A DNA stretch of 42,224 nt from a virus, in IMG/VR virus record IMGVR_UViG_3300046096_000573, positions 1 to 42,224 of that record. One strand, written 5' to 3'. Position 1 is the first letter of the stretch. Every line of letters begins with the position of its first letter. This document shows positions 1 through 8,472 of this stretch, piece by piece. Made by a program: the position numbers and the translations under genes. The notes under the pieces are model-generated. The model did no database searches, was not told where the DNA came from, and was given only the letters and a program-made list of their open reading frames with translations.

Positions 1-412
1 CTTTTTGAATTATTTCTCGAATTTCCCGCATTTGCCACCAATAAAATCTCCTATCGGCGTAAACACCAACTTGTTCAAGGGTTAAGCCGTTTTCTAAACC
101 TACCCGAATTTCCATCATTTCATTACCATCACGTATCGGATCGGCGTAAACACCAACTTGTTCAAGGGTTAAGCCGTTTTCTAAACCTACCCTAATTTCC
201 CACATTTGCTCCCAATAAAATCTGGGATCGGCGTAAAAAACAACCTGTTCAAAGCTTAAACCATATTCAAGACCTGTCCTAATTTGCCACATTTGATTTT
301 TATCAAATCGCCCGTCAGCATATAGATTAACCTGCTCCTCAGTAAGCCCGTTTTTACGCCCCCGATAAATTTGTTCTTGTTGTTTTTCATTAAACCGATT
401 GGTCGATCTCAT
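1..412 (-). CDS. Partial 29-residue tandem-repeat protein (QM-x-x-IR-x-GL type)
   Basis: The ATG is at 412-410 and the frame stays open for 137 codons to the left edge, so the C-terminus is missing. After an N-terminal cap (FNEKQQEQIYRGRKNGL) come at least three full repeats of about 29 residues and the start of a fourth. The pattern is a QM, then an EIR or QIR, a GL, an NGLT-type turn, EQV and YADP. The N-terminus closely matches the 159-residue protein at 29068-29547, and the 173-residue protein at 6274-6795 is a more distant relative. Repeats of this style are known from many phages and bacteria, but I know of no established function. The likely fold is an alpha-helical solenoid used for binding, which is inference. 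It is the last gene of the minus-strand array in this window. Confidence 0.85.
   Translation of the reverse strand, partial: MRSTNRFNEKQQEQIYRGRKNGLTEEQVNLYADGRFDKNQMWQIRTGLEYGLSFEQVVFYADPRFYWEQMWEIRVGLENGLTLEQVGVYADPIRDGNEMMEIRVGLENGLTLEQVGVYADRRFYWWQMREIREIIQK
54..200 (-). repeat. Tandem 87-bp coding repeat with a near-identical 60-bp core
   Basis: Positions 54-113 and 141-200 are 60-nt copies that differ at one base. They are spaced 87 nt (29 codons) apart, in frame with the repeat protein. Such high identity in an otherwise diverged array points to recent duplication or gene conversion inside the gene. Confidence 0.9.
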
Positions 413-459
413 AGTAAATATTACCGAGCGGGATTATTTAACAGGGTGGATTAATAAAA

Positions 460-705
460 TTAGCTAATTCTTCCCGAGCGGGAAACTTTTGATAGGATAG
501 AGTAAGTCCCTGAGGTGACCAAACACGCCGCCCGAGCAAGTAAATACCCTAAAGTCCAGCACCCAAAGAAATATACTATGAAATGGAAAAGACTTGTTTT
601 AGACGCGCCGTCTAATATGCCTAACTCTATAATGGTAAAAAATAAACATCCATAGGTAGATAAACCGACTAGAACAGAAAAAATTAATCTATAATTATTC
701 GTCAT
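460..705 (-). CDS. Small membrane protein, 81 aa
   Basis: The ATG at 705 overlaps the last codons of the methyltransferase gene, so translation is probably coupled; a GTG one codon upstream is a less likely start. Two hydrophobic stretches (residues about 8-30 and 40-60, the second rich in aromatics and Gly) suggest two membrane segments, followed by a short basic tail ending in SRSGRIS. No family is recognised. The 3' end contains the palindrome TTCCCG-CT-CGGGAA (472-485), and a related CCCGCTCGG motif recurs about 48 nt downstream at 426-434, so this spot may also fold as RNA. A membrane-acting accessory role is possible but unproven. Confidence 0.6.
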   Translation of the reverse strand: MTNNYRLIFSVLVGLSTYGCLFFTIIELGILDGASKTSLFHFIVYFFGCWTLGYLLARAACLVTSGTYSILSKVSRSGRIS

Positions 706-1705
706 CACTAAAAAAATCCTCTTTTATTTTACAAGCAATATGTCGTCCCAAATTAACCGGAACGGCATTACCAATCATTTTATATTTTGCAGAAACAGAC
801 GTGCCGATAAATTTAAAATCATCCGGGAAAGATTGAAATCTTGCAATTTCTCTAACTGAATACCGCCTATGCTCACATGGATGTAAAATACCGGAGTTTT
901 CAGGAGTGGAAGCGGCGGTAATCGTTCCCATAATTTCATTTCTATCAAACCGTCTATAAAAATTCGGAGATCGATATTTTTGAATATTATCCCTAATTTT
1001 TTTTAAACGTTCGGGAAGCTCTTTATAAGGTACATTCTTCCACGATCCGCCTTCCGGAATATACTCGGCTAAAGATAAAGATTGCGGTGAAAGTTTCCAA
1101 ACTTCTTCCGCTTCGCCAAGCGGTCTTTCAGAAGCTAAAACAGCGCCTACCGTTAGGCTCGATTTATCTTTAATCGGCAAAGGAAAATTAAAAGGCTTTT
1201 TAATATCATCTCTTACGCCTATCATTATGACCCTGTACCTATTTTGCGGAACACCGTAATCTGCGGCATTCAAAAGTCTATAATATAAATTATAGCCATG
1301 TTTTTTTAAGTCATTTTCCAATCGTTGCGGCATAGAAATCCCTTTATCATCTTTAGATGAAAGAAAACCGCGAACATTTTCAAACAGAACTATCTTAGGC
1401 TTTTTAAGATCAATAATTTTAAGAACTTCCGTAAAAAGATTACCGCGACTATCTTGCATTGACCCTCTATTACCTGCATTAGAAAAGGGCTGACAAGGAA
1501 TCCCCGCAAGAACGACATCACAATCAGGTAGAGATTTTTTATCAACGGTACATATATCCTGAATATCAATTTTCCCTAGGTTATATTCATAAGTTTCACG
1601 CACAGAATCGGCTATATCATTCGCATAAACAATTTGAAATCCGGCTTTATGAAAACCTAAATCCAGACCGCCACAACCTGCAAAAAGAGAAATACAATTA
1701 ACCAT
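695..1705 (-). CDS. DNA (cytosine-5) methyltransferase
   Basis: Transfers a methyl group from S-adenosylmethionine to C5 of cytosine in DNA. All main C5-methylase motifs are present: motif I SLFAGCGGLDLGF (residues 6-18), motif IV GIPCQPFSNAG with catalytic Cys71, motif VI FENVRGF (about 108), motif VIII QNRYRVIMIGVR, motif IX RRYSVREIARFQSFPDDF and motif X MIGNAVPVNLG near the C-terminus. At 336 aa it has typical monospecific length, with a compact target-recognition region between VIII and IX. The ATG is at 1705 with GGAA upstream. No restriction enzyme gene is adjacent, so it is probably a solitary methylase that protects phage DNA from host restriction. The target site cannot be read from sequence. 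Confidence 0.95.
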   Translation of the reverse strand: MVNCISLFAGCGGLDLGFHKAGFQIVYANDIADSVRETYEYNLGKIDIQDICTVDKKSLPDCDVVLAGIPCQPFSNAGNRGSMQDSRGNLFTEVLKIIDLKKPKIVLFENVRGFLSSKDDKGISMPQRLENDLKKHGYNLYYRLLNAADYGVPQNRYRVIMIGVRDDIKKPFNFPLPIKDKSSLTVGAVLASERPLGEAEEVWKLSPQSLSLAEYIPEGGSWKNVPYKELPERLKKIRDNIQKYRSPNFYRRFDRNEIMGTITAASTPENSGILHPCEHRRYSVREIARFQSFPDDFKFIGTSVSAKYKMIGNAVPVNLGRHIACKIKEDFFSDDE

Positions 1706-1723
1706 AAAAAATTCCGTATAAAA

Positions 1724-2023
1724 TTAAATTAATAAACTTTTAAAAACCGCCTCGAGATCGTCGTCCCAAGACACAATAATATACGCGCCGCCATTTTCTT
1801 CACATACACGGCGCCACTCCCTTTGAGCGACCCTCGTAGCGGAATTACTGTTTACGGCTTTTGAATCTTTTTTCAGCTCAATAAAAGTAACTACTCCGCT
1901 ACGGATAAAGATACAATCCGGAAAACCGACCCCGACACCGTTTTCTACACGCATATAGAAACCGTGCGGGGATAACCGTTTATGGAATAGTTTTGCTAGC
2001 GCGGCTTCGTTTTTAAAAGTCAT
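1724..2023 (-). CDS. VRR-NUC domain nuclease
   Basis: A 99-residue VRR-NUC protein of the PD-(D/E)xK superfamily. Hallmarks are GVGFPDCIFI, the catalytic TFIELKK strand, and QREWRR followed by the GGAYIIVSWDD strand. The frame is open up to a TTG at 2071, next to the helicase stop, but family alignment favours the ATG at 2023 (MTFKNEAALAK); an ATG at 2062 is also possible. Small stand-alone VRR-NUC proteins next to an SNF2-like helicase and a family A polymerase are a standard phage replication arrangement. Junction-resolving or structure-specific nuclease activity is known for the family, but the exact role here is inferred. Confidence 0.9.
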   Translation of the reverse strand: MTFKNEAALAKLFHKRLSPHGFYMRVENGVGVGFPDCIFIRSGVVTFIELKKDSKAVNSNSATRVAQREWRRVCEENGGAYIIVSWDDDLEAVFKSLLI

Positions 2024-2071
2024 CGCTTGGATACCTATTTTTTCAATTAATAACAAATACATATGATGCAA

Positions 2072-3472
2072 TTATAATGCCAAATCCCGCAAAGTTTCAA
2101 TTTCCCGCTCCGCCTGCCCGGATAGATTATTTAATATCGCGTCATCAACGCCCCCGCAAGTCAACCGATAAACCTTTACCGTGTCACGATCTAAGGAGCT
2201 AGCCCGAGCCAATGCCTGCTCAGACGCAAAAATATTTTCTGTATAGGAATACTCAATCATTACGTCTGCGCGGCTCATATCAATACCCGCCCCTGCGGAA
2301 ACCCGATGAGCTAATATAACTCCGTTTTCCTCTGTAGACACCGCGTTAAAAATCTGCCTGCATTTCTCCCGTTCTGCGTCGGTCGAGTCCCCGTTGAATG
2401 TGATCGGTGTGATACCTATACTTTTTAACCATTTAGTAATAATTTTAAAATCCTCTTTAAAATGAGCCCAGACGATTACTCTTTTATCCGCTTCGGCGAG
2501 GAAAACTTTTTTGAAAGCTTCCAGACGAGACGGCGATCCTTTATTGATATGAGCGATAACCCCGTTTTTATCAATCACGAAACCTGATCCGGCTTGCTGG
2601 AGCTTAATTCTTTTTGTCGCATTCAGGTTAAGATTGTAATTTTCCCCCTGCGCGTTGAAGGAAAATGTTTTTAAAACCTCCTTGTAAACTCTTTTTTCAT
2701 CTTCGGTTAAAGAAAATTTTACCGTTTCAGTATCTATATTAGTCACCTTCCTAATTATAACGGAAGAAAACGGCGCGATACTTTTTTGAAATAGGTCAAT
2801 ATTTCTATAACCGGTTATCACCGGGAATGATTTAGTTTTTGATTTATTTTCTCGATACTCTTTTATAACATACTCAGCGGAAAAAGCCGTGATGTTTTTG
2901 AAACCCAGACACCCTTCCTTTAAAATTTGAAATTGAGAAAATGCATTTATTGGTGACTTCGATATAGGGGTGCCGGTAAGTATTCTTTTATATGCCGCGC
3001 CGCGAGCGAAGATAATAATGTTTTTTGTTTTTATTGACGAGGCGTTACGGAAATCGTGACTTTCATCAACAACCAATAAATAACGCCGCCCGGAGGTATT
3101 TAGGGTTTTAAACATTTCTTTTATATTAGAGTTTATCATGGCGTGCGAAGGGTATAAATAATATTGTAACTTCTCGGGAGTTTTTATTTTTTCATAGAAA
3201 TCGGTTATTTTATTTTTATCGGATTGAACCCATTTATAAATCTCGTAATCGGTTTTCGCGTGTTTAGGTAATTCATTTTCTGACCAATTCAGATACACGC
3301 CATTCGGAGCCACCACCACCACACTATCTATTAAACCTTCAATATATAATTTTTCCGCTATCTTTATGGTTGTGGCGGTTTTACGCAATCTTGGCGACCA
3401 TAAAATAGCCCGATAGGGTTCTTTATATCGTTCTATTTCCGCAACCTGCCAGTCACCTAGCTCAAAAGTCAT
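2072..3472 (-). CDS. SNF2/DEAD-like superfamily 2 helicase
   Basis: A 466-residue DNA-dependent ATPase. Visible motifs are Walker A-like SPRLRKTATT (about 25-34), Ia VVVVAPNGVYLNW, DESH (motif II), LTGTPIS (motif III), a helicase C region with IVWAHF, AGAGIDMSRAD (motif V) and EQALARASSLDR (motif VI). The usual Gly before Lys-Thr in Walker A is Arg (RKT). The ATG at 3472 overlaps the polymerase stop as ATGA, so the two proteins are probably translated together. It likely remodels or unwinds DNA for the adjacent polymerase and VRR-NUC nuclease. Confidence 0.92.
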   Translation of the reverse strand: MTFELGDWQVAEIERYKEPYRAILWSPRLRKTATTIKIAEKLYIEGLIDSVVVVAPNGVYLNWSENELPKHAKTDYEIYKWVQSDKNKITDFYEKIKTPEKLQYYLYPSHAMINSNIKEMFKTLNTSGRRYLLVVDESHDFRNASSIKTKNIIIFARGAAYKRILTGTPISKSPINAFSQFQILKEGCLGFKNITAFSAEYVIKEYRENKSKTKSFPVITGYRNIDLFQKSIAPFSSVIIRKVTNIDTETVKFSLTEDEKRVYKEVLKTFSFNAQGENYNLNLNATKRIKLQQAGSGFVIDKNGVIAHINKGSPSRLEAFKKVFLAEADKRVIVWAHFKEDFKIITKWLKSIGITPITFNGDSTDAEREKCRQIFNAVSTEENGVILAHRVSAGAGIDMSRADVMIEYSYTENIFASEQALARASSLDRDTVKVYRLTCGGVDDAILNNLSGQAEREIETLRDLAL

Positions 3473-5457
3473 TTGGAATACCTCTCCATAAATTTAGCCG
3501 TGACAATCACAGGTATGGTCGCCGCCCAATCGGATTTTGGAAGCATAAGATCGGAATATTCTTGCAAATCCGCCCCCGGCGCTGTTTCGGAGATTATTTC
3601 ATCGTGTACCACAAGAACAGGCTTAAAATTTTCAGACTTAGTTATTTGTATTAAAGCCGTCATGGTTATATCTCTTGCGATTGCTTGGACGATATTTTGA
3701 AAGATTAAGGAGCTGTAAACCGTTTTTGTAACCGGTTTTGATATTTTCGTTTTTAAACCCTCTCCACCGAAGGATAAATATGTTAATTTATCCGGTTTAT
3801 AAAAATGTAAAATACGTCCGGAAGGTAATGTTATTTTTAGGAAATCCCCGTCTTTTACAAAAGGAACACCGCGTACAGAGTAAACCCGCCCGGGATTAGC
3901 CACCGCATATATCCACGCATCCTCGCACTTCTTCCACATAACACGAATATTCTCATTGGTATTTCTGTAGATGTTCACAATTTTTTTACATAGTACAAGA
4001 TCATCTATTATGTCTTCGGGCTTCTCGTTAAATTGAACACAAAAATCGTCTAACGCTTCACCACGCTCTATTTCAGACCTTAAATAATCATAATCATCAC
4101 CGACGATAGTATCTAATTGTTCACGGGTAGCTTTATTCTTACCCCTATAAAAAGTACCGTAAAACTTTGCGTATCCGGCGCCGAAACCCAGACCAAGCAC
4201 GGCGGCTTTACCCAATTGTCGTTCCGGCGGGTCTTCTTGATCTTTTATTTTCTTTATTGGTTTGTTAAAAATTACGCTAGCCATAGCGCAATATACACAG
4301 TCACCATGCGCAAAGGTATCTAACATAGATTTCTCATTAGCGAACCACGCGGTTACTCGGGCTTCAATAGCGTTATAATCCGCTTGCGCAAATATGTAAC
4401 CGGTCTTCGGAACCACCATGCCGCGCGAACATGATGACGCTTTCAATAAGTCTTCCGGGGTGTAGTCACCCTTTGTGTTTTTCAAATATTCTATATCCGA
4501 ATGAATATTTTTCCCGTTACGAGCCATATTCTGGACTTGTAGACCTTTAGAAGACATTCTCCCGGTTATAGCGGCGTGATAGATAAGGTTATCATGCACA
4601 CGACCTTTATAAACCCTGTTTTTAGCGTTGCCGTACTTGTCTACCGCTCGGGAAGATGTGAAGTCTAAAAGCTCTAGGGTTTTTCTAATGTCACTAGGGA
4701 TATTACCTTCCAAGATAACTTCGCGAGCCGATCTACCTAACGACTTAGTTTTTATACCTTTATCATTCACCCATTGAAGTAGTTTAGCCGATTGTGTCGG
4801 TCGGTAGCCGCACATATTTAGGAACACATCGGTTAATTTTGGGGCTACCGCGTCTTTTATAATAACACCTTTTTCAACTAAATCTTCGTCAATAGCCACA
4901 CCTATTTCATTCATGGCGAAAGTTGCTCGCCAAACTTCCAATTCCGTTGGCGGTAAAGCCCCTAAAGTATCATATAACTCCCTTGCTGTGCGTACATCTT
5001 GTAGGCAATATTCACGCATGTTTTTAAAATCTACAGGTGACATTTTAGGTATTAAGCCGGTCGTTTTATCCGGCATAGAGAATTTAGCAAGAATATCGAC
5101 TTCCTGTTTTTTACTATATAGATTAAGTAACCTACAAGCGTCTTTTAGTGATGCGGATATATTATGATAATTGCAGATAGCGTATGTGCATTCTATTTGG
5201 TCAATTTTAAGAGGTTTAAAAGGAGATAAAATATTCCAGATTGTATAATCAAAGAACATATTATGAGCTATAAAACTAGTCGCGGTATTGAAAACCTTTG
5301 GGATTTCTTCACCGGGAACCCATAAACCTTCGCGACCGTCTTCAGCAACCCAACCAAGCATTATAATCTCGGTACTTGGGTCATTAGCATATTTTACAGT
5401 GCCGACGGTTTTTAAGTCAGCTAGGGATTTTGTTTCAAAATCTATGAAAAGTTTCAA
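3469..5457 (-). CDS. DNA polymerase, family A, with 3'-5' exonuclease
   Basis: Replicative polymerase of 662 aa. The exonuclease domain shows Exo I FIDFET (Asp6, Glu8), Exo II FIAHNMFFDYTIW (Asp70) and Exo III YCLQDVRTARELY (Asp154). The polymerase domain shows motif A ADYNAIEARV (about 358), motif B RQLGKAAVLGLGFGAGYAKFYG-type helix O (split here at about 410-430) and motif C VVHDEI (about 617). There is no 5' nuclease domain, as usual in phages. The start is TTG at 5457, preceded by GGAG at good spacing; no ATG is nearby. It lies downstream of SSB behind a strong hairpin and overlaps the SNF2 helicase. Confidence 0.96.
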   Translation of the reverse strand: MKLFIDFETKSLADLKTVGTVKYANDPSTEIIMLGWVAEDGREGLWVPGEEIPKVFNTATSFIAHNMFFDYTIWNILSPFKPLKIDQIECTYAICNYHNISASLKDACRLLNLYSKKQEVDILAKFSMPDKTTGLIPKMSPVDFKNMREYCLQDVRTARELYDTLGALPPTELEVWRATFAMNEIGVAIDEDLVEKGVIIKDAVAPKLTDVFLNMCGYRPTQSAKLLQWVNDKGIKTKSLGRSAREVILEGNIPSDIRKTLELLDFTSSRAVDKYGNAKNRVYKGRVHDNLIYHAAITGRMSSKGLQVQNMARNGKNIHSDIEYLKNTKGDYTPEDLLKASSCSRGMVVPKTGYIFAQADYNAIEARVTAWFANEKSMLDTFAHGDCVYCAMASVIFNKPIKKIKDQEDPPERQLGKAAVLGLGFGAGYAKFYGTFYRGKNKATREQLDTIVGDDYDYLRSEIERGEALDDFCVQFNEKPEDIIDDLVLCKKIVNIYRNTNENIRVMWKKCEDAWIYAVANPGRVYSVRGVPFVKDGDFLKITLPSGRILHFYKPDKLTYLSFGGEGLKTKISKPVTKTVYSSLIFQNIVQAIARDITMTALIQITKSENFKPVLVVHDEIISETAPGADLQEYSDLMLPKSDWAATIPVIVTAKFMERYSK

Positions 5458-5476
5458 TGTCGATCTCCGATAAATA

Positions 5477-5506
5477 TACCCCCTAGACGGGACTGACTAG
5501 GGGGTA
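5477..5506 (-). terminator. Strong hairpin between SSB and polymerase genes
   Basis: TACCCCCTAG (5477-5486) pairs perfectly with CTAGGGGGTA (5497-5506) around a 10-nt loop. On the transcript it follows the SSB stop and is followed by TATTTATC, not a clean U-tract, so it is better seen as an attenuator or a 3'-end stabiliser than a full terminator. The polymerase ribosome-binding site lies directly below it. Confidence 0.6.
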
Positions 5507-5521
5507 GTTATTAGACGCTTT

Positions 5522-6154
5522 TTAGTTATCGAAATCGGTTTCGTCGGCTTCGTCATCTTCACCGGCAAGGCTGGTTTTAGGTTTAGCCTTTTCGACCAAA
5601 CGCATACCATTGAAATATAAAACTATACCGTCTTTACCGTCATTATCATAATACCGGCAACCTAATTTAATTTTGACTTTTGCCCCCGGTTTAAAAGCTT
5701 CGGAAATATCTTCCAAGCTTTCTAATGGGGACTTATCAATATTTAAAAAAGGTATATCTTTAAAGGTTTTTGACGCATAGTCAAATTGTTTTTCAGGTAT
5801 AGCGATATTTAGGTAGTAGTTATTCTTGTATTCCACTGGGGTCTCCCCCTCGGGTTTTATGATAGCGCTACCGTCTTTAAAAGGGATATTTTTAGGTGAT
5901 AAATCGAAGTCTGTTAAATAGCTTTGGTACTTGTTAAAAGCGGCAACTGATTTTGCGTTGCTTTTGGGGAACCTGAAACCCATTTTAAAAGATTTTATAA
6001 CAACTTTTTTTTCAGTTTTATGCTCTTGGAGCTGGGTTATATCCCCATATGTAATAAATCCGTAGGGGAGATCAAATTCCCTAGCGGAGTAATCCGCTTT
6101 TACCATGGATTCCCATTTTTCCATCTTTTCGGCGTTGGTCATTTTTTTAGTCAT
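5522..6154 (-). CDS. Single-stranded DNA-binding protein, DUF2815-like
   Basis: A 210-residue protein matching the phage DUF2815 single-strand-binding type by layout: mixed beta-rich core, many aromatic and Lys residues, and a highly acidic C-terminus (AGEDDEADETDFDN), the tail SSBs use to recruit polymerase and other partners. No catalytic motif is seen. The ATG at 6154 has AAGGA at good spacing. It has its own promoter just upstream (6189-6217) and a hairpin just downstream, which fits high expression. It should coat single-stranded DNA during replication by the adjacent polymerase. The family call is from pattern recognition, not a search. Confidence 0.8.
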   Translation of the reverse strand: MTKKMTNAEKMEKWESMVKADYSAREFDLPYGFITYGDITQLQEHKTEKKVVIKSFKMGFRFPKSNAKSVAAFNKYQSYLTDFDLSPKNIPFKDGSAIIKPEGETPVEYKNNYYLNIAIPEKQFDYASKTFKDIPFLNIDKSPLESLEDISEAFKPGAKVKIKLGCRYYDNDGKDGIVLYFNGMRLVEKAKPKTSLAGEDDEADETDFDN

Positions 6155-6188
6155 ATTAAAGTCCTTAATTAAAAAATATTAATAGTTT

Positions 6189-6217
6189 AGTATATTATAG
6201 TTTTTTGATTTCTTCAA
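6189..6217 (-). promoter_or_regulatory. Sigma-70-like promoter for the SSB-polymerase operon
   Basis: On the minus strand TTGAAG (6212-6217) and TATACT (6189-6194) are separated by 17 nt, and a TATAAT lies inside the spacer. It sits in one of the few real intergenic gaps, 35 nt upstream of the SSB start. Confidence 0.6.
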
Positions 6218-6248
6218 CCGGAACTAAGAAAACATTTGTGTAAACATT

Positions 6249-6284
6249 TGCATAAAAAGCCTGATATTAAAAGTTACGGATATT
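6249..6284 (-). repeat. 36-bp direct repeat, downstream copy
   Basis: This copy overlaps the last codons and stop of the 173-aa gene. It matches 6791-6826 at 34 of 36 positions. The two copies bracket the gene. Confidence 0.9.
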
Positions 6285-6795
6285 GAAATTTACGGCTATC
6301 TAATCTTGTCTGTATATCAAACTGCTCAATTGAAAGTCCGTTTTTGAAAGCTTCAAAGACAGCCTTCATATTATACCCCATTAGGGTAGCCCGTCTTTTT
6401 TGTTCAAAAGATAAATCCGATTGCAATATTTCAAAAAAGATTTCATATTCACGGGTATATAAATAACCCCATGCAAATTCCTTTAAATAACCTAAATTAA
6501 ATCCCCGGCTGAGAAATTGAAAAGCTGTACGAGAACTCTCACACACGCGTACAAGATTACCTGCGATACGATTAAAATCCGCATTAGCTATGGATTTTAC
6601 ACTAACCATAGGCAATCCTAACTCGTACGCCGCTATTATATATTCCCACCGGTCTTGGTGAAAATTTAGTATTTTAAATGTGGGGTGGAGGGCGTTAAAT
6701 TTACATACTTTATCTTCTAGACTAGGTAAAAAGGTAAGATCACTACGCGGTTCGTATACCGATTTTTTGTACTCTTTGGGGGGAAACCTATGCAT
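6274..6795 (-). CDS. Hypothetical helical protein, 173 aa, distant repeat-protein relative
   Basis: Function unknown. The second half (residues about 50-165) shows degenerate helical repeats reminiscent of the 29-residue repeat proteins at 1-412 and 29068-29547, for example YELGLPMVS, GFNLGYLKEF and KNGLSIEQF, so I regard it as a diverged member. The ATG is at 6795 in the context GGCTTTTTATGCA. The gene is framed by 36-bp direct repeats (6249-6284 and 6791-6826), the upper copy carrying the start codon, which suggests it moved in or could be lost as a cassette. Its neighbours are the DUF2800 nuclease and SSB, but nothing links it to replication. Confidence 0.65.
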   Translation of the reverse strand: MHRFPPKEYKKSVYEPRSDLTFLPSLEDKVCKFNALHPTFKILNFHQDRWEYIIAAYELGLPMVSVKSIANADFNRIAGNLVRVCESSRTAFQFLSRGFNLGYLKEFAWGYLYTREYEIFFEILQSDLSFEQKRRATLMGYNMKAVFEAFKNGLSIEQFDIQTRLDSRKFQYP

Positions 6796-6826
6796 AAAAA
6801 GCCTTATATTAAAAGTTACTGATATT
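6791..6826 (-). repeat. 36-bp direct repeat, upstream copy, with an extra partial copy
   Basis: This is the leader copy and includes the start codon of the 173-aa gene. A further partial copy (gatattaaaagttact, 6821-6836) follows directly, so the leader holds an ATATCAGTAACTTTTA-type tandem repeat on the minus strand. Confidence 0.85.
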
Positions 6827-6867
6827 AAAAGTTACTGATATTATATAAGCAAATTGTATGCCAATTA

Positions 6868-7935
6868 TCAGTCGTCGTCATCGCTGAAATCAATCGTAGA
6901 TATTTTTTTATACACCAATCTCATTGTGGACGGCTCCCGAATAATGTATTCTTCCACACGCTCACCTAATTTTTTTATAGCTTGTGAAGCGGTCATAACT
7001 TTAGTTTCTTTTATTTCATCACCAAATTCCTCTAGCAAGGCTTCTTGGTCAACCGCCCACCTTCGGTTGGTATACCCTTGTTTTAATTTCCATTCCCGAT
7101 CTTCAGTTACCGCTTTACCACCGGCGGACAGATGATTTATCATGAAGCGTTCGCAGTCATTTATTAAACGCTCTAAAGATTCCTTTTTAAGTAAAATCTC
7201 CTCCGCTTTTGATTGGTCGATTTGGTAAGGTCTTTTTTCGGCGAAATTTAAAATATCTTTCACAGCTTTACTCTCGATTTTAAATGGACTGTATTTACAA
7301 GTTTCACTTAGTTCGCATTCCCCGACCTCCCCGGTGTGGTACGCGGTGTGTAATTCTTTAAGCCGCGAACTAAGTCGCTCTTTAAAAGCCGTTAATTGGG
7401 TATGTGAAAATTCCCATGACGATATACCGCCGTTCCTATGGCGGGGCTGAATAATTGTGATCCGATAGGTTTCATATTCACGCCCTTCTGAAGCGCCTAA
7501 AGCGTACCCCATAAGTTGCTCATTCTCGTGAACATCAACAAAACTGAACTCACCGTGTTTATAATCGACAACTTCTAGGCATTTAGGGAAATTATCACTT
7601 ATTATATCCGCAGTCCCGTGACACATTTGACCCTCAATAGTATCCTGCGGGAATAAATAAACCCGCCTTTCATAAGAGCAATTAGGTAGCGCGCTGGCAT
7701 AATCATATGCCATAGTGACAGCGTTTTTCATATCATCATTGTCATCACCCTTGAAAGACATCTTTCTAGGGTCGGTTTTCGTTGATAGGCAAGTTTCTAA
7801 GTAGCCATGAGCCACAGTACCTAATTTAGAGAATTTATTATCGTCATCAAATGCAAACTTTAAATGTTTTACCGCGCAGGAGGTGCACTTAAAGGCGCGT
7901 TCAAGAAATGACGGCGATATTGGCGAGTGAGCCAT
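6868..7935 (-). CDS. DUF2800 family PD-(D/E)xK nuclease
   Basis: A 355-residue protein of the DUF2800 type, related to Cas4/RecB nucleases. The core shows GTADII, then LEVVDYKHGE (catalytic Asp and Lys of the PD-(D/E)xK fold) and ENEQLMGYALGA (QxxxY motif). Cysteines at 17 and 20 (CTSC) and later CELSETC could hold an iron-sulfur cluster as in Cas4, although the spacing is not canonical. DUF2800 commonly accompanies DUF2815-type SSB, family A polymerase, SNF2 helicase and VRR-NUC in phage replication modules, as here. A role in recombination or end processing is inferred. It starts at ATG 7935. Confidence 0.85.
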   Translation of the reverse strand: MAHSPISPSFLERAFKCTSCAVKHLKFAFDDDNKFSKLGTVAHGYLETCLSTKTDPRKMSFKGDDNDDMKNAVTMAYDYASALPNCSYERRVYLFPQDTIEGQMCHGTADIISDNFPKCLEVVDYKHGEFSFVDVHENEQLMGYALGASEGREYETYRITIIQPRHRNGGISSWEFSHTQLTAFKERLSSRLKELHTAYHTGEVGECELSETCKYSPFKIESKAVKDILNFAEKRPYQIDQSKAEEILLKKESLERLINDCERFMINHLSAGGKAVTEDREWKLKQGYTNRRWAVDQEALLEEFGDEIKETKVMTASQAIKKLGERVEEYIIREPSTMRLVYKKISTIDFSDDDD

Positions 7936-7958
7936 AAGAATAGTCCCTTTTTTATTAC

Positions 7959-8471
7959 TTAAGAACGGAATATTATTTCAACGCGAGAGCGTAAATCACG
8001 GATGGTATCTTCGTCGTGATCAAAAAATGAAGATAAAAAAACCCTCGACTCCACTTCCCGGCGAATCACTAACCCACGCAAAATTTTTCCTCCGGATAAC
8101 CTAAACCGCCCAAAACGGGAAGCCGCATACTTAAAATCCCCTTCCCGGACACTCTTAGTCACAGACGAGCGTTTGAGAGCCGGCAGTCCTATATTATAGC
8201 TTAAGGCTAACAACGCCGCCTTTTGGTTCTTATTCAAATTACCTAAAGTATTAATAAACAGAAGGTCTTTTTTGACGTAGTCCGCAAGTAAAAAATCGGC
8301 GTATTCACGGGTGATTATGTCACCATCTTGTATAGGTCGCCCATCTTCGTATTTGGTTGAGCCCCAACCGATAGTCCACACGCGACCGCTTGCGTCCCAA
8401 TATGCTTTAGGAATAAATTTTTCAAATTCTTTAATTATGATGTAATAATACGGGTCAATATGGTCGTTCAC
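7959..8471 (-). CDS. Endolysin, T4-type lysozyme (GH24)
   Basis: A 170-residue muramidase that cuts the MurNAc-GlcNAc bond of peptidoglycan. The catalytic triad is recognisable: Glu17 (KEFEKF), Asp26 (AYWDASG) and Thr33 (WTIGWGST), with the fold motif KAALLALSYNIG further on. No signal peptide or signal-anchor is seen, so release should depend on a holin; the best candidate is 11 kb away (19324-19470). The start is GTG at 8471, preceded by GGAG. It sits among replication genes, away from the holin-like cluster. The C-terminal 30 residues carry an acidic and Arg-rich tail beyond the usual domain. Confidence 0.93.
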   Translation of the reverse strand: MNDHIDPYYYIIIKEFEKFIPKAYWDASGRVWTIGWGSTKYEDGRPIQDGDIITREYADFLLADYVKKDLLFINTLGNLNKNQKAALLALSYNIGLPALKRSSVTKSVREGDFKYAASRFGRFRLSGGKILRGLVIRREVESRVFLSSFFDHDEDTIRDLRSRVEIIFRS

Positions 8472-8472
8472 G

